This document shows, piece by piece, positions 1 to 6,323 of a DNA stretch of 13,332 nucleotides. Positions within the stretch are counted from its first letter, which is position 1. Each line of letters begins with the position of its first letter. A program made the position numbers and the translations under genes. Source of the stretch: Nitrospinota bacterium (GTDB lineage Bacteria; Nitrospinota; Nitrospinia; JACRGO01); the NCBI GenBank assembly GCA_016212295.1, contig JACRGO010000232.1, positions 1 through 13,332 of the forward strand, written 5' to 3'. Below the pieces are notes generated by a model. The model worked only from the letters and a program-made list of their open reading frames with translations, ran no database searches and was not told the DNA's origin.

Positions 1-2
1 CA

Positions 3-138
3 TAACGGCCTGTAAAATAGCCATGCCTGTAAATGAGCATAAGCATGGAAGGTGAAATTTTTACAATTTTTTTATCCAATAAAAAAGAATACCTTGTTGA
101 TTTAAAAGACTTTTTCTTATTTATGCGTAGGCTCTATA
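3..138 (+). repeat. Left copy of 136-bp perfect terminal inverted repeat
   Basis: Read base by base, positions 3-138 are the exact reverse complement of 13197-13332. Identity stops abruptly at 138/139. Inside the repeat are a 6-bp dyad (CCATGC at 21-26, GCATGG at 43-48), two copies of GCCTGTAAA (8-16 and 25-33), and several A/T tracts. The right copy includes the last codons of the CARF-HD gene, so this left copy is a stranded antisense copy of that gene's 3' end. No transposase lies between the copies. It may be a real long terminal inverted repeat, an inverted duplication, or a contig end at a shared assembly k-mer. Confidence 0.9.
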
Positions 139-235
139 GGCCAATTTATTATTTTCGCGAATCTGTCCGCGGGAACTTCGTGGCCCAATGTATTTGATAA
201 ATACAACAACTATTTAACGCAATAGGGAAAAACCT
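139..235. other. Leader region before the AAA+ ATPase gene
   Basis: About 100 bases lie between the terminal repeat and the first gene. They must hold any local promoter for the rightward operon unless transcription enters through the repeat. I see no convincing -35/-10 pair and no sigma54 -24/-12 pair. A ribosome site (AGGGAAA, 224-230) sits at good distance from the ATG at 236. A small GC-rich dyad (CGCG around 156-172) is present, with no function I can assign. Confidence 0.4.
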
Positions 236-1555
236 ATGGACAAGCAGAAAACAACGCCGGTTCTTTATTGCAATAATGAGAGTAGAAAAAAAGAAATTGA
301 AAATTCGTTTTCATCTATAACGCCTTTATCCCTCCCAACCAGCTTTTGGACCGTATGGATTTGCGGCTCTGAGGCAAAGCCCTCATTTCCTCAATTTAAC
401 TTCCCCTCCACAACAGCTTTGAATATCCCGCGAATCCTCCTGGTTTTCGAGGCAAAGCCGTTGAATCCGGACATTCTCAAGGCATGGCGGGAATGGGCCA
501 TCGGCAAAGGGGCGATGGATATCAAAGCTGAAATTTTTACTAGCGGCGATGTAAAAACATTTCTTGAAAACAGCCTGAAACCTTGGCTGTCCCTTAGCCA
601 AAAAAGCAGGGAAGAGCCTGGTGTAAAAAAAGGGGAATGGATTTCATTCCCGGGAAAAAAAGCTCAAAAGGGAGACCCCTCCCTTCTTTCCCTGATGGTG
701 GGCAGCACCGGCGAACTTCTTTCCTATCTGGACTGGGTGCGGAAGGATTTCAGCAAGGCCTGCCAATTTAAGGATGCGGGTAGAGAAAAATATCTTAAAT
801 CCATAGCCCAAGCGCTTAAGGACCCGAAGCAAAAAAATTCCGTGTCCTCGCCTTTGGGCGTTGAAAACCTGTTAGACCATCTGCCGCGAGTCCTTCTTTT
901 GGGCGAAACGGGCGTGGGAAAAACTCTTTTCGCCAGATATTTATCCGGAGTTGAAAAGATGGTCAGGATTTCCATACCTGAGTATCTGGCAAAGGAGGAC
1001 ATGTTTGAATACGATCTCTTCGGTTACACCGCCCATGCCTATAGCGGCGCGAATCCGGACGGGAGCCCAGGAATTTTGCTAAATAACCTGGGCGGAGTGG
1101 TTTTCCTGGATGAACTTGGCGAGGCGTCCCCAAAAATTCAGCAAAAATTGCTGGCCTTTCTGGATGACTACCGGGTGCGGCCCAGGGGATGGAACGGCGA
1201 GCCTTTTTATTGTCCGGTATTGATAGTCGGCGCCACCAATCAACCCATGGACAAAGACAAGGAAAAATACCGGAACGATCTCTTGCAACGCTTTACCCAC
1301 GTCAAAACCATCCCTCCCCTCAGGGACCGCAAGGCCAATTTCCACATGCTGCTGGATTGCCTGCTCCAGAACGGAGGGGTCAATACGGATGGAGCAATCG
1401 AGGAAGTGGGCGACAAGGCTTTTAAGTTTTTGCTTGAGGATCAATACAAAGAAGGAAATTTCAGGGAGCTGGAAAACCGGATGCGCCATGCATGCCAGAG
1501 GGCCAGATTGGATGGGAGGAATTACCTTGTGGTGGAGGATTTTAAACATCCATGA
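236..1555 (+). CDS. Sigma54-activator-type AAA+ ATPase with unknown N-terminal domain and altered GAFTGA loop
   Basis: 439 residues. The C-terminal half is a clear AAA+ domain of the bacterial enhancer-binding protein (NtrC/RtcR-like) class: Walker A GETGVGKT (223-230), Walker B VVFLDE (288-293), an arginine-finger segment YRNDLLQRF (345-353) followed by PPLRDR, and sensor II GNFRELEN (407-414). The loop that normally reads GAFTGA and contacts sigma54 reads HAYSGA (267-272): Thr to Ser and Phe to Tyr are conservative, but the first Gly is lost. The protein ends soon after the AAA+ domain, with no visible helix-turn-helix. Residues 1-200 are unrecognised; RtcR relatives near type III loci can carry a CARF sensor there, but I cannot show one here. 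The stop overlaps the csx3 start by 4 bases (ATGA), which implies translational coupling and a shared role in cOA response. It could be a transcription activator or a repurposed remodeller. Confidence 0.85.
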   Translation: MDKQKTTPVLYCNNESRKKEIENSFSSITPLSLPTSFWTVWICGSEAKPSFPQFNFPSTTALNIPRILLVFEAKPLNPDILKAWREWAIGKGAMDIKAEIFTSGDVKTFLENSLKPWLSLSQKSREEPGVKKGEWISFPGKKAQKGDPSLLSLMVGSTGELLSYLDWVRKDFSKACQFKDAGREKYLKSIAQALKDPKQKNSVSSPLGVENLLDHLPRVLLLGETGVGKTLFARYLSGVEKMVRISIPEYLAKEDMFEYDLFGYTAHAYSGANPDGSPGILLNNLGGVVFLDELGEASPKIQQKLLAFLDDYRVRPRGWNGEPFYCPVLIVGATNQPMDKDKEKYRNDLLQRFTHVKTIPPLRDRKANFHMLLDCLLQNGGVNTDGAIEEVGDKAFKFLLEDQYKEGNFRELENRMRHACQRARLDGRNYLVVEDFKHP

Positions 1556-1878
1556 TTACCTTCAATGCCACGACGGCTGATACCTATACCCTGATTCATT
1601 TCGAGATAGAAGGCGGAGTTTGCTCCCCCGGCGATCTGGAGAATCTCCAGCCGCCCAAGGTTGATTCCTCCAAGGGGGTTGTTCTTTCAGGGCGGGGACC
1701 TGTTTGGCTTTACGGCTGTTTGCTCCATCACTACCATCCGGCGGCGTGGGCCGCCACAAGGGATGACAGGCATGGGAGGGATGGGAGGCCGGCGGCGGTG
1801 GTGGTAATGAGCCATGCGAAAGCGGTAAAATCGGGCCAGGTGATTTTGATGGACAAGGATAACTTGGAGAAGGAATAG
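1552..1878 (+). CDS. csx3: Csx3 (Crn3) cyclic-oligoadenylate ring nuclease
   Basis: 108 residues, the usual length of stand-alone Csx3. The family core is plain: VVLSGRGPVWLYG (43-55), then a histidine cluster HHYHP (59-63), a DDR motif (71-73) and VVVMSH ending at His88. Csx3 proteins are metal-dependent nucleases that linearise cyclic tetra-adenylate and so switch off type III signalling; the His and Asp-Arg positions correspond to the family's metal/active-site region. In this copy a Gly/Arg-rich stretch (73-79) follows the DDR. The start codon lies in the ATGA overlap with the upstream ATPase gene, and the HEPN gene follows after 9 bases, so all are probably in one transcript. Its presence suggests that cA4 is the messenger made by the Cas10 here; that is inferred from family knowledge. 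Confidence 0.9.
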   Translation: MITFNATTADTYTLIHFEIEGGVCSPGDLENLQPPKVDSSKGVVLSGRGPVWLYGCLLHHYHPAAWAATRDDRHGRDGRPAAVVVMSHAKAVKSGQVILMDKDNLEKE

Positions 1879-1887
1879 AGGGCGCTC

Positions 1888-2280
1888 ATGGATATAAATC
1901 AGCAAGTGGATTATTGGCTGAAATCCGCCGCTCACGATTTGGAAGCCGCGGAGTCGCTCTTTCAGAATCAGAAATACGACTGGTGTCTATTCATCGGCCA
2001 TTTGGTTATTGAAAAGGTTTTAAAGGCTTTTTACGTGAAGGATAATAATGAGATTCCTCCCAAGATTCATAACCTGTTAAGATTGGCGGAAAGGACTGGC
2101 CTTCTTTTTTCGGATATTCAAAAACAATTTTTAGGCGAGGTAAACCGTTTTAATATTGAGACGAGATACCCGGATACTCTGCACAGTTTTTACAAAGTAT
2201 GCACGGAAGAGTTCACCGAGGAATATTTTAAAAAGATAAAGGAGATGTATCAATGGCTGCTGTTACGGATGAAGCCGTAG
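1888..2280 (+). CDS. hepT: HEPN-domain toxin (HepT-like)
   Basis: 130 residues, all-helical HEPN protein of the PF05168 type. Recognisable features are the N-terminal SAAHDLEAAESL helix, the IEKVLKAFYV helix (around 41-50), PPKIHNLLRLA (57-67), and RYPDTLH (93-99), which fits the RX4-6H signature of HEPN RNases and HepT toxins. The gene overlaps the following MNT gene by 28 bases, the standard order and coupling of HEPN/MNT toxin-antitoxin pairs. In such pairs the MNT partner AMPylates and silences the HEPN toxin. Its place between csx3 and cas10 suggests either a guard module for the CRISPR locus or an extra abortive effector; the sequence does not decide. Confidence 0.85.
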   Translation: MDINQQVDYWLKSAAHDLEAAESLFQNQKYDWCLFIGHLVIEKVLKAFYVKDNNEIPPKIHNLLRLAERTGLLFSDIQKQFLGEVNRFNIETRYPDTLHSFYKVCTEEFTEEYFKKIKEMYQWLLLRMKP

Positions 2281-2585
2281 AAGTAGTGGAAAGATTTTTA
2301 CGGGCGGTCAAGAAGGCGGGTATAAAAATTGATAAGGCAATATTATTCGGTTCCTATGTGAATGGAACTGCCGGGGAATGGAGCGATATAGACGTTGCTA
2401 TCGTTTCTCCGGATTTTTCAGGGATAGCCTTTTATGACAATAAAAAGCTTATACCTCTTTTATTAAAGGTAGACACGCGCATTGAAATACACCCCTTCAC
2501 ACCCGAGGATTTCACGGAAGACAACCTTTTCGCAAGGGAAATATTGAAACAGGGGGTTGAGATTGAGTATTCTTTATGGCAATGA
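2253..2585 (+). CDS. mntA: MNT-type nucleotidyltransferase antitoxin (MntA-like)
   Basis: 110 residues, a minimal nucleotidyltransferase. The signature GSYVNGTAGEWSDID places GS at 33-34 and the metal-binding aspartates at 45 and 47 (GSX10DXD). This is the expected antitoxin for the HEPN gene it overlaps by 28 bases. A strong ribosome site (AAGGAG, about 2239-2244) lies inside the HEPN gene at suitable spacing and supports the ATG at 2253. The 3' end (2472-2569) is the parent of two degenerate copies further downstream (3293-3391 and 3959-4057). Confidence 0.88.
   Translation: MAAVTDEAVEVVERFLRAVKKAGIKIDKAILFGSYVNGTAGEWSDIDVAIVSPDFSGIAFYDNKKLIPLLLKVDTRIEIHPFTPEDFTEDNLFAREILKQGVEIEYSLWQ
2472..2569 (+). 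repeat. MNT 3'-end repeat, copy 1 (in the intact gene)
   Basis: A 98-base segment coding for the DTRIEIHPF...GVEIEY end of MntA. It recurs at 3293-3391 and 3959-4057 with about four or five differences per copy, each including a one-base insertion. This copy is in an intact frame and is therefore probably the ancestral or least damaged one. Confidence 0.9.
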
Positions 2586-2650
2586 GGGCTGAGTCGGGAA
2601 AAAGTCAAAAACTTTCATCAAAAAAACATTGGCTGCTGAAGGAAAGAAAA

Positions 2651-2965
2651 ATGACAAATGTAACGGTAAGGGTCCCGGATGACATAAAAGATATTGTTTC
2701 CGGCACAAGTGAGACAATTTATGTTGAAGCTTTGATGGAGGTTGCCAGGAAACGCATTGCCTACACTCAAAACCGCTTGAATGATTTGCAGGCAAAATCC
2801 GATGAATATAAGAAAAAGTATAACAAGCCTTATGAAGAATTTTCTCAAAATGTGCCGGATACCTTACAGGGACACGACGACTGGATAGAGTGGGCGCATA
2901 CGGAAAAAATTTTAAATGAGTTAAATAAAAAAATCGAGAAACTTCATATCCTTATTGGTAAATGA
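2651..2965 (+). CDS. Small helical protein with ribbon-helix-helix-like N-terminus, possible antitoxin
   Basis: 104 residues when started at the ATG at 2651, which has GAAGGAAAG about 6 bases upstream. An in-frame ATG at 2576 would add 25 low-complexity residues overlapping mntA and is less likely. The N-terminus MTNVTVRVPDDIKDIVSG looks like a short beta strand followed by a helix, as in ribbon-helix-helix antitoxins. The rest is strongly charged and helical (Lys-rich, probable coiled coil around 30-60 and 80-104). The stop overlaps the next small ORF by four bases (ATGA), suggesting a two-gene module. I do not recognise the family, so the antitoxin role is only an inference from form and context. 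Confidence 0.6.
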   Translation: MTNVTVRVPDDIKDIVSGTSETIYVEALMEVARKRIAYTQNRLNDLQAKSDEYKKKYNKPYEEFSQNVPDTLQGHDDWIEWAHTEKILNELNKKIEKLHILIGK

Positions 2966-3087
2966 CAGAGCCTGATTTTGCGGAAACCGTTGAGGAATAC
3001 AATGATATTGTTGAATCCGTTGAGAACATGGAAATCGCGGAAGAAGAGAATATTTCGAAATTAAAAGCCAAGCTTCTCACAATTTAA
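2962..3087 (+). CDS. 41-residue acidic ORF coupled to the preceding gene
   Basis: A short ORF starting in an ATGA overlap with the gene before it and ending in TAA at 3085-3087. The product (MTEPDFAETVEEYNDIVESV...) is very acidic for its first 30 residues and turns basic at the end (SKLKAKLLTI). It may be a real small partner of the 104-residue protein, or the remaining 5' part of a longer gene whose end was lost when the repeat at 3114 and the MNT-tail copy arrived. There is no recognisable domain. Confidence 0.45.
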   Translation: MTEPDFAETVEEYNDIVESVENMEIAEEENISKLKAKLLTI

Positions 3088-3113
3088 GAATCTCTTAAAA
3101 AATCAAAGACATG

Positions 3114-3196
3114 GAACCACGAATGGACACGAATGAACACTAATTATTTTTAGTAGTTTTATAAAATTCGTGTCAATTCGTGTTAATTCGTGGTTC
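3114..3196. repeat. Long imperfect inverted repeat with internal ACGAAT direct repeats
   Basis: The left arm begins GAACCACGAATGGACACGAA at 3114, and the right arm ends in the complementary ATTCGTGGTTC at 3186-3196. Each arm also contains tandem ACACGAAT-type units about ten bases apart. The centre is A/T-rich. The whole could form a long hairpin. Similar 'cacgaatggacacgaat' sequences are, from general knowledge, abundant intergenic repeats in several environmental bacterial lineages. The proximity to duplicated MNT ends suggests it may have served as a recombination site. Confidence 0.75.
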
Positions 3197-3292
3197 AGAA
3201 AGTTTTTTTGTGGCTTTGTGGTTAAAAAATTTCAAATATTTTTGGTTAGCTTTTATGGCAGGCAAAGAATCAACCCCTTTATACTGAAAACG

Positions 3293-3391
3293 GACACGCG
3301 CATTGAAATACACCCCTTCAAGCCCGAGGATTTCACGGAAGACAACCTTTTCGCAAGGGAAATATTGAAAACAGGGGGTTGAAATTGAGTA
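3293..3391 (+). pseudogene. MNT 3'-end remnant, copy 2
   Basis: 99 bases nearly identical to the 3' end of mntA (2472-2569), with about four differences. One is an extra A in the run near 3370, which throws the end out of frame (translation ends KTGG instead of KQGVEIEY). There is no 5' nucleotidyltransferase core in front of it, so it is a fragment. It ends six bases before the start codon of the second MNT gene. Confidence 0.85.
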
Positions 3392-3396
3392 AAAAC

Positions 3397-3723
3397 ATGG
3401 ATGAACTAAATATCAAAATAGCGATAGAAGAATTAAAAAAAAGGCTGATAGACAAATTAGGAGCCAATACGGAGGTTTATCTTTTCGGTTCTGTCGCGCG
3501 GGGGGATTTTGCGCGGTCTTCCGACATAGACCTCCTTGTCCTCATAGACGGGGAAGTGAATAATTCGATTGAGGAAGAGGTATTCGACCTTGCCTATGAT
3601 GTGGAGCTTCAATGCAATGTTGTATTCGGAATAGTCGTGTATTCAAGGGATTTTTGGAATTCGCGGGCCGCAAGTTATATGCCCCTCTATAAAAACATAA
3701 AAAGAGAAGGCGCGCGCGTATGA
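3397..3723 (+). CDS. Second MNT-type nucleotidyltransferase antitoxin
   Basis: 108 residues from the ATG at 3397; a TTG at 3379 would add six residues encoded by the MNT-tail remnant and has no ribosome-site spacing. The motif GSVARGDFARSSDIDLLV carries the GSX10DXD signature (GS 31-32, Asp43 and Asp45). It belongs to a different MNT branch from the one at 2253, with little similarity outside the motif. The stop overlaps the start of a HEPN reading frame by four bases (ATGA), the standard pairing. That HEPN gene is broken, so this antitoxin appears orphaned. No clear ribosome site precedes the ATG. Confidence 0.8.
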   Translation: MDELNIKIAIEELKKRLIDKLGANTEVYLFGSVARGDFARSSDIDLLVLIDGEVNNSIEEEVFDLAYDVELQCNVVFGIVVYSRDFWNSRAASYMPLYKNIKREGARV

Positions 3724-3952
3724 ATTATAGGGAGGAGCTTATCGCGTACAGGAGGGGACGGGCAAGGGAGGCCATCGAGGACGCAAGGATACTTTTTGAC
3801 GGCAAGAGGTTTTATTCCGCCAGAAGAGTGATTACGGCGATTTCGTTAAATTCGAGGAGGAGAGAGTTCGGCAATGGCTTGAATTGGCGCAAGACTTTAT
3901 CACGGAGATAGAAAAAGTTATTGAAGAAGAACTTTCCGGCTGTGTTGAATGA
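3720..3952 (+). pseudogene. HEPN toxin pseudogene with internal deletion
   Basis: The first 35 or so codons read as a typical HEPN N-terminus (MNYREELIAYRRGRAREA..., then GKRFYSARR). The frame then becomes nonsense and stops at 3911. From 3830, a different frame reads DYGDFVKFEEERVRQWLE and continues to a stop at 3950-3952, a typical HEPN C-terminus. The two halves are therefore joined at about 3822-3830, with loss of a middle segment (family members are usually about 120-140 residues, so roughly 150-200 bases are gone) and a frame change. The lost part would contain central HEPN helices. The toxin should be inactive. Confidence 0.8.
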
Positions 3953-3958
3953 AAAACG

Positions 3959-4057
3959 GACACGCGCATTGAAATCCGCCCCCTTCACGCCCGAGGATTT
4001 CACGGAAGACAACCTTTTCGCAAGGGAAATATTGAAACAGGGGGTTGAGATTCAGTA
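3959..4057 (+). pseudogene. MNT 3'-end remnant, copy 3
   Basis: 99 bases nearly identical to the mntA 3' end (2472-2569), with about five differences including an extra C in the CCCC run near 3980 that destroys the frame. It begins seven bases after the broken HEPN gene and ends 43 bases before the cas10 ATG. Copies 2 and 3 share the flank GAAAAACG/TGAAAACG just upstream, so one may derive from the other. Confidence 0.85.
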
Positions 4058-4100
4058 AGAAATCCAATAGTCCTTGAACGCTTCTATAGCAAGAGAATTT

Positions 4101-6323
4101 ATGGATAGCAAATACCTCGTCATAATAGATGTGGACAAGATACAGGATTATATCTTTGCCACGGGTAAGCTGAAGGAAATCCGGGGGGCCAGCGCCATCC
4201 TCTCCGATTTCAATGATTTCGGCGAGGTTGAAAGGAGATTAGCGCCATTTTGTGGCGAACTTTTATACTCCGGGGGCGGTAACGTAATGGCCCTATTTTC
4301 GGGAGTTGATGGGGAGGGGAGAGCAAAAAACTTCATCCTTTCGGAGATGGCGGAAATAAAAAAAACGACCAGCATAGCTACCCTGACGGGAATTGTTGAA
4401 AAGACATCGGAAGACGAAATAAAAGAAAAATTTGTGGAATTAGTCCTAAGAGCGGAAAGGCATCTTGCCCGCTGCAAGGAATCTAAATGGCTTGCCCTGG
4501 ATTTCTTCCATTCTCCCCTCATCAAAGTCTGTGTTTCCTGCCGGAAATATCCTGCCGAAAAAAGGGATGGAGCTGATAGCAACACTTTGCTTTGTCGCGG
4601 CTGCTTCTTGAAACGAGCGGCAAGCTCTCGAAGCCGAATCTTTAAGCAGTTCTGCGAGTGGCTCAAAATAAAGCTGGCAAAGGAGCCCATGGGAGCGTGG
4701 AACCCGTCCGATCTTGATAATTATTATAAATCTTCGATAATGGAAGAGAGGGACCTCTCTCACATCGGCGATAAATCGGACGGCTATGTAGGATTGATTG
4801 TTAGTGACGGAAACAGAATGGGAGAAAAGTTAAAAACCGTACAAAATCAGGAAAAGTTTAAAGAACTAAGCCGCTTAATTAAAGAATCCTTGCGCGAGTC
4901 TTTGTTCGAGGCCATTGCCAGGGGATTGACGCCCGATGCATCAGGCTTTGTTCCGGTCGAATTCGTTTTAGTGGGAGGAGACGATCTTGTTCTTGTGCTT
5001 CCCACAAACCGGGCCATCAGAGTCGCCCAGGATGTATGCCGCATCTTTCAGGAGAAAACCAGAGAAGCCGGCTCGGAACTCTCAATTTCGTCAGGCGTGG
5101 CCATTGCCCGCTCCAAATTTCCCATCTCCCGTCTCCACAAAATTGGGGAAGATCTCCTGAAATCCGCGAAAAGGTTAAGTAATCAATACAAAACAGAAGA
5201 GAAGATAGAGGCAGGCTGTCTTGATTTCGCCGTTATTTCCACTGCGTCTTCCTCAGGAATACAAGAGATTAGGGAGAAGGAATACTCCTTTCAGCCTCCG
5301 AACCAAAACTTCAAAACGCACCGGCGTCCGTACAGGGTCTTCGACTCAAAAAACAACCCAAGCGAATTGATGGACCTCATCTCCTCCATCGAAACCCTTC
5401 AAAAAGAGAAATTTCCCAAATCCAGGCTTAATCAGTACTACAAGGCCCTTCTTTCTGGGGACAAAGATCAGCTCCTTTACGACCTGTTGCGCCTTACGGC
5501 CCGTCTCAAGGAAAAAGAGAGAAAGGTCTTCAATAATTCTGTAATTGAAAAACTTTCTATGAAAAATTTTTGGGTGGAAACAAGCGAGAATGCAGAGCAG
5601 GTATACAAAAACCCCATCTCGGATATTGTGGAGCTTTACGATTTTATACAGGAGAAGAAAAGCCGGCAAATGACAGAGATAAAGAATGTTTTTTTGAAAA
5701 TTCAAATAACGCCCCGCACCCCCTTTCATATCGGCTCTGGATTGGGGGTGAGCGGGATCATCGACAAGGCGATGCTCAAGGATGCATCAGGTCTCCCATA
5801 CATACCCGGATCAACTCTGAAGGGGCGGATCAAATACCACTACACCCGGCTTTACCCTTTGTTTCATTCGGACCCAATATGCATCGATTATGCTGCTTGT
5901 TGCGCGATTCCGGATGTCCGGAGTTGCTGCTCCGTATGCCGGATATTCGGTTCCAGGGCGCATCGAGGCGGCTTGGTGTTTAAGGACGCCCTTCAGACAA
6001 AACCCCAATTCAAAGGAATTCCTTCAAGACGGGTGGAATTTATGAAGACTTATCCTCCCTTTTCTCCATCCATTCGAATGGGGGTAAAAATCAGCCGGCG
6101 AAGGAGAGTGGCGGAGGAAAAAAAACTTTTCTCCATGGAGGTCTCTTCTCCCCAGTTGCCATACGAAACGGAGATCGCCGGGCGTCTTTTTTTGAAAGAA
6201 AAGGAATTCAATTTTTTTTTGATGGTCTTAAAGAGAATGGATAAAATAGGCGGAGGAAAATCAAGAGGTCTGGGCGCCGTGGAAATCACATTCTTACCTG
6301 AAACCAAGGAGGACGAACAATGA
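4101..6323 (+). CDS. cas10: Cas10 (HD-less, active cyclase) fused to a Csm3-like Cas7
   Basis: 740 residues from the ATG at 4101 (AAGAGAA upstream); a TTG at 4074 would add nine residues. Residues 1-520 are Cas10: first palm LVIIDVDKIQDYIFATGK, a four-Cys zinc site (Cys144, 147, 165, 168), the GGDD cyclase motif at 292-295, and a helical D4 end. There is no N-terminal HD nuclease. Residues 524-740 are a complete Cas7: FHIGSG, Asp555 (module position 32, matching the RNA-cleaving Asp32/33 of Csm3), LPYIPGSTLKGR, CSVCRIFG (610-617), and the glycine-rich GGGKSRGLG loop (717-725). This large subunit should bind the crRNA 5' region, make cyclic oligoadenylate, and supply one backbone Cas7. The junction at Met524 (5670) retains an out-of-frame ATGA overlap, so the fusion may stem from a one-base insertion. 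The 3' end overlaps csx10 by ATGA. Confidence 0.92.
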   Translation: MDSKYLVIIDVDKIQDYIFATGKLKEIRGASAILSDFNDFGEVERRLAPFCGELLYSGGGNVMALFSGVDGEGRAKNFILSEMAEIKKTTSIATLTGIVEKTSEDEIKEKFVELVLRAERHLARCKESKWLALDFFHSPLIKVCVSCRKYPAEKRDGADSNTLLCRGCFLKRAASSRSRIFKQFCEWLKIKLAKEPMGAWNPSDLDNYYKSSIMEERDLSHIGDKSDGYVGLIVSDGNRMGEKLKTVQNQEKFKELSRLIKESLRESLFEAIARGLTPDASGFVPVEFVLVGGDDLVLVLPTNRAIRVAQDVCRIFQEKTREAGSELSISSGVAIARSKFPISRLHKIGEDLLKSAKRLSNQYKTEEKIEAGCLDFAVISTASSSGIQEIREKEYSFQPPNQNFKTHRRPYRVFDSKNNPSELMDLISSIETLQKEKFPKSRLNQYYKALLSGDKDQLLYDLLRLTARLKEKERKVFNNSVIEKLSMKNFWVETSENAEQVYKNPISDIVELYDFIQEKKSRQMTEIKNVFLKIQITPRTPFHIGSGLGVSGIIDKAMLKDASGLPYIPGSTLKGRIKYHYTRLYPLFHSDPICIDYAACCAIPDVRSCCSVCRIFGSRAHRGGLVFKDALQTKPQFKGIPSRRVEFMKTYPPFSPSIRMGVKISRRRRVAEEKKLFSMEVSSPQLPYETEIAGRLFLKEKEFNFFLMVLKRMDKIGGGKSRGLGAVEITFLPETKEDEQ
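5650..5672 (+). promoter_or_regulatory. Possible internal ribosome site and start for a separate Cas7
   Basis: Inside the cas10-cas7 frame, AGGAGAAG (5650-5657) lies upstream of an ATG (5670) that begins the Cas7 module exactly (MTEIKNVFLKIQI...). The spacing of AGGAG to ATG is about 15 bases, longer than ideal. If used, a free 217-residue Cas7 would be made alongside the fusion. It may simply be a relic of a formerly separate gene. Confidence 0.35.

Larger units (their letters stand above)
3088..3396. other. Non-coding stretch with dyad repeat and MNT remnant
   Basis: About 300 bases without a credible gene. It holds the long imperfect dyad (3114-3196), an A/T-rich stretch containing GTGGCTTTGTGGTT (near 3210), and a degenerate copy of the mntA 3' end (3293-3391). 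It looks like a scar region built from repeats and recombination remnants. Confidence 0.7.

Noticed and set aside
21-48. CCATGC/GCATGG dyad as a terminator or attachment site
   Set aside because: It has only six base pairs with a 16-base loop and no T-run placed as in a terminator.
182-200. Possible sigma54 promoter (TGGCCC then TTTGAT) before the AAA+ gene
   Set aside because: The -12 GC is absent at the required spacing.
3170-3382. 70-residue + strand ORF
   Set aside because: It starts in the arm of the dyad repeat and ends in the frame-broken MNT-tail copy, so it is a chance join of two remnants.
4074-4100. TTG start for Cas10 nine codons upstream
   Set aside because: The ATG at 4101 has a purine-rich AAGAGAA at good spacing and begins just before the palm domain.
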